Assembly: GCA_023450835.1 (NCBI GenBank)
Contig: JAEXGM010000134.1
Span: 1 to 5,905, forward strand
Source of the DNA: Bacillota bacterium
Lineage (GTDB): Bacteria; Bacillota; Clostridia; Lachnospirales; Lachnospiraceae
Direction of reading: 5' to 3'
Length of the DNA stretch: 5,905 nt
Every line of letters begins with the position of its first letter. The stretch's first letter is position 1. The notes under the pieces were generated by a model. It did not search any database, was not told the DNA's origin, and worked only from the letters and a program-made list of their open reading frames with translations. Positions 5,653 through 5,905 of the stretch are shown here, in pieces. The position numbers and the translations under genes are program-made.

Positions 5653-5905
5653 ATGAATCCAAATACAAGCCGCATCTCTCAGGCAGAATTCGAGGTAATG
5701 AAAATTTTATGGAAAGCCTGCGGACCGGTTTCTACAGGATATATCTGCCAGGAACTTTTGACCGAACTGGGCTGGGACCGTTCGACCGTTCGTACGCTGT
5801 TAAAGCGGCTTACCGAAAAAGGAGCAGTGATAACACAGAAGATACAGGTTCTTTGCTATCTGCCGGCTATATCGGAGAAAGAATATTGTGATGAACAGAC
5901 AAAGA
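5653..5905 (+). CDS. BlaI/MecI/CopY-family winged-helix repressor, N-terminal 84 residues (3' end outside window)
   Basis: The frame from ATG 5653 stays open to the window edge and encodes 84 residues of a family usually about 120-140 long. ISQAEFEVMKILWKACGPVS (8-27) matches the first helix and turn of the BlaI/MecI winged-helix domain (usual pattern ISxAExEVMKxLW). DRSTVRTLLKRLTEKGAV (42-59) is the recognition helix region with the conserved T-V-x-T-L-L-x-R-L-x-x-K-G, and YLPAISEKEY (69-78) is the end of the wing and the start of the dimerisation part. Such proteins repress their own promoter as dimers; BlaI/MecI are released by cleavage triggered by a BlaR1-type membrane peptidase, CopY by copper. 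The decisive C-terminus (a CopY Cys motif or not) and the next gene are not in the window. Two matching operators sit on its promoter. The overlapping frame 5649-5891 is a shadow. Confidence 0.92.
   Translation, partial: MNPNTSRISQAEFEVMKILWKACGPVSTGYICQELLTELGWDRSTVRTLLKRLTEKGAVITQKIQVLCYLPAISEKEYCDEQTK

Noticed and set aside
1..5905. CRISPR array, tRNA or rRNA genes, insertion sequence with transposase
   Set aside because: No regularly spaced long repeats, no tRNA-like cloverleaf or rRNA segments, and no transposase-like reading frame were seen.

Overview
The window looks like the chromosome of a low-GC Gram-positive bacterium, most likely a Clostridia member such as a Lachnospiraceae relative. 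The grounds are AT-leaning codon use, strong AGGAGG-type ribosome binding sites, tightly packed co-directional genes, T-rich intrinsic terminators and the protein families present. The genus is not determined. All genes lie on the + strand.

Layout: positions 1-92 hold the last 29 codons of an unrecognised gene, followed by an intrinsic terminator (117 to about 153). Positions 223-5191 form one five-gene operon: an ABC-2 type exporter ATPase (223-993), two ABC-2 membrane subunits (997-2094 and 2091-3344), a multi-pass histidine kinase of the HisKA_3 class (3347-4537) and a NarL/LuxR-type response regulator (4550-5191). Junctions are 3 nt, a 4-nt overlap, 2 nt (or a 4-nt overlap if a GTG start is used) and 12 nt, so co-transcription and translational coupling are very likely. 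The gene set (one ATPase, two permeases, HisKA_3 kinase, LuxR-type regulator) matches the Bacillus subtilis linearmycin-resistance system LnrJKLMN (YfiJKLMN), but here the exporter genes come before the two-component genes. The inferred job is sensing a membrane-active compound and inducing its own exporter; the substrate cannot be read from the sequence.

Positions 5192-5652 are a 461-nt gene-free region. It contains a very long near-perfect hairpin (5246-5322), a small AT-rich dyad (5354-5370), a good sigma-A-like promoter (5483-5511), two copies of a 15-bp operator (5495-5509 and 5520-5534) whose cores fit the cop-box/BlaI pattern, and an A-rich leader with degenerate repeats. This region controls the last gene.

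Positions 5653-5905 are the first 84 codons of a BlaI/MecI/CopY-family winged-helix repressor, cut by the window edge. An overlapping open frame from 5649 to 5891 is a shadow of it. The two operators over its promoter strongly suggest autoregulation. Whether it serves a beta-lactam/peptidase (BlaR1-type) or a copper system depends on sequence beyond the window.
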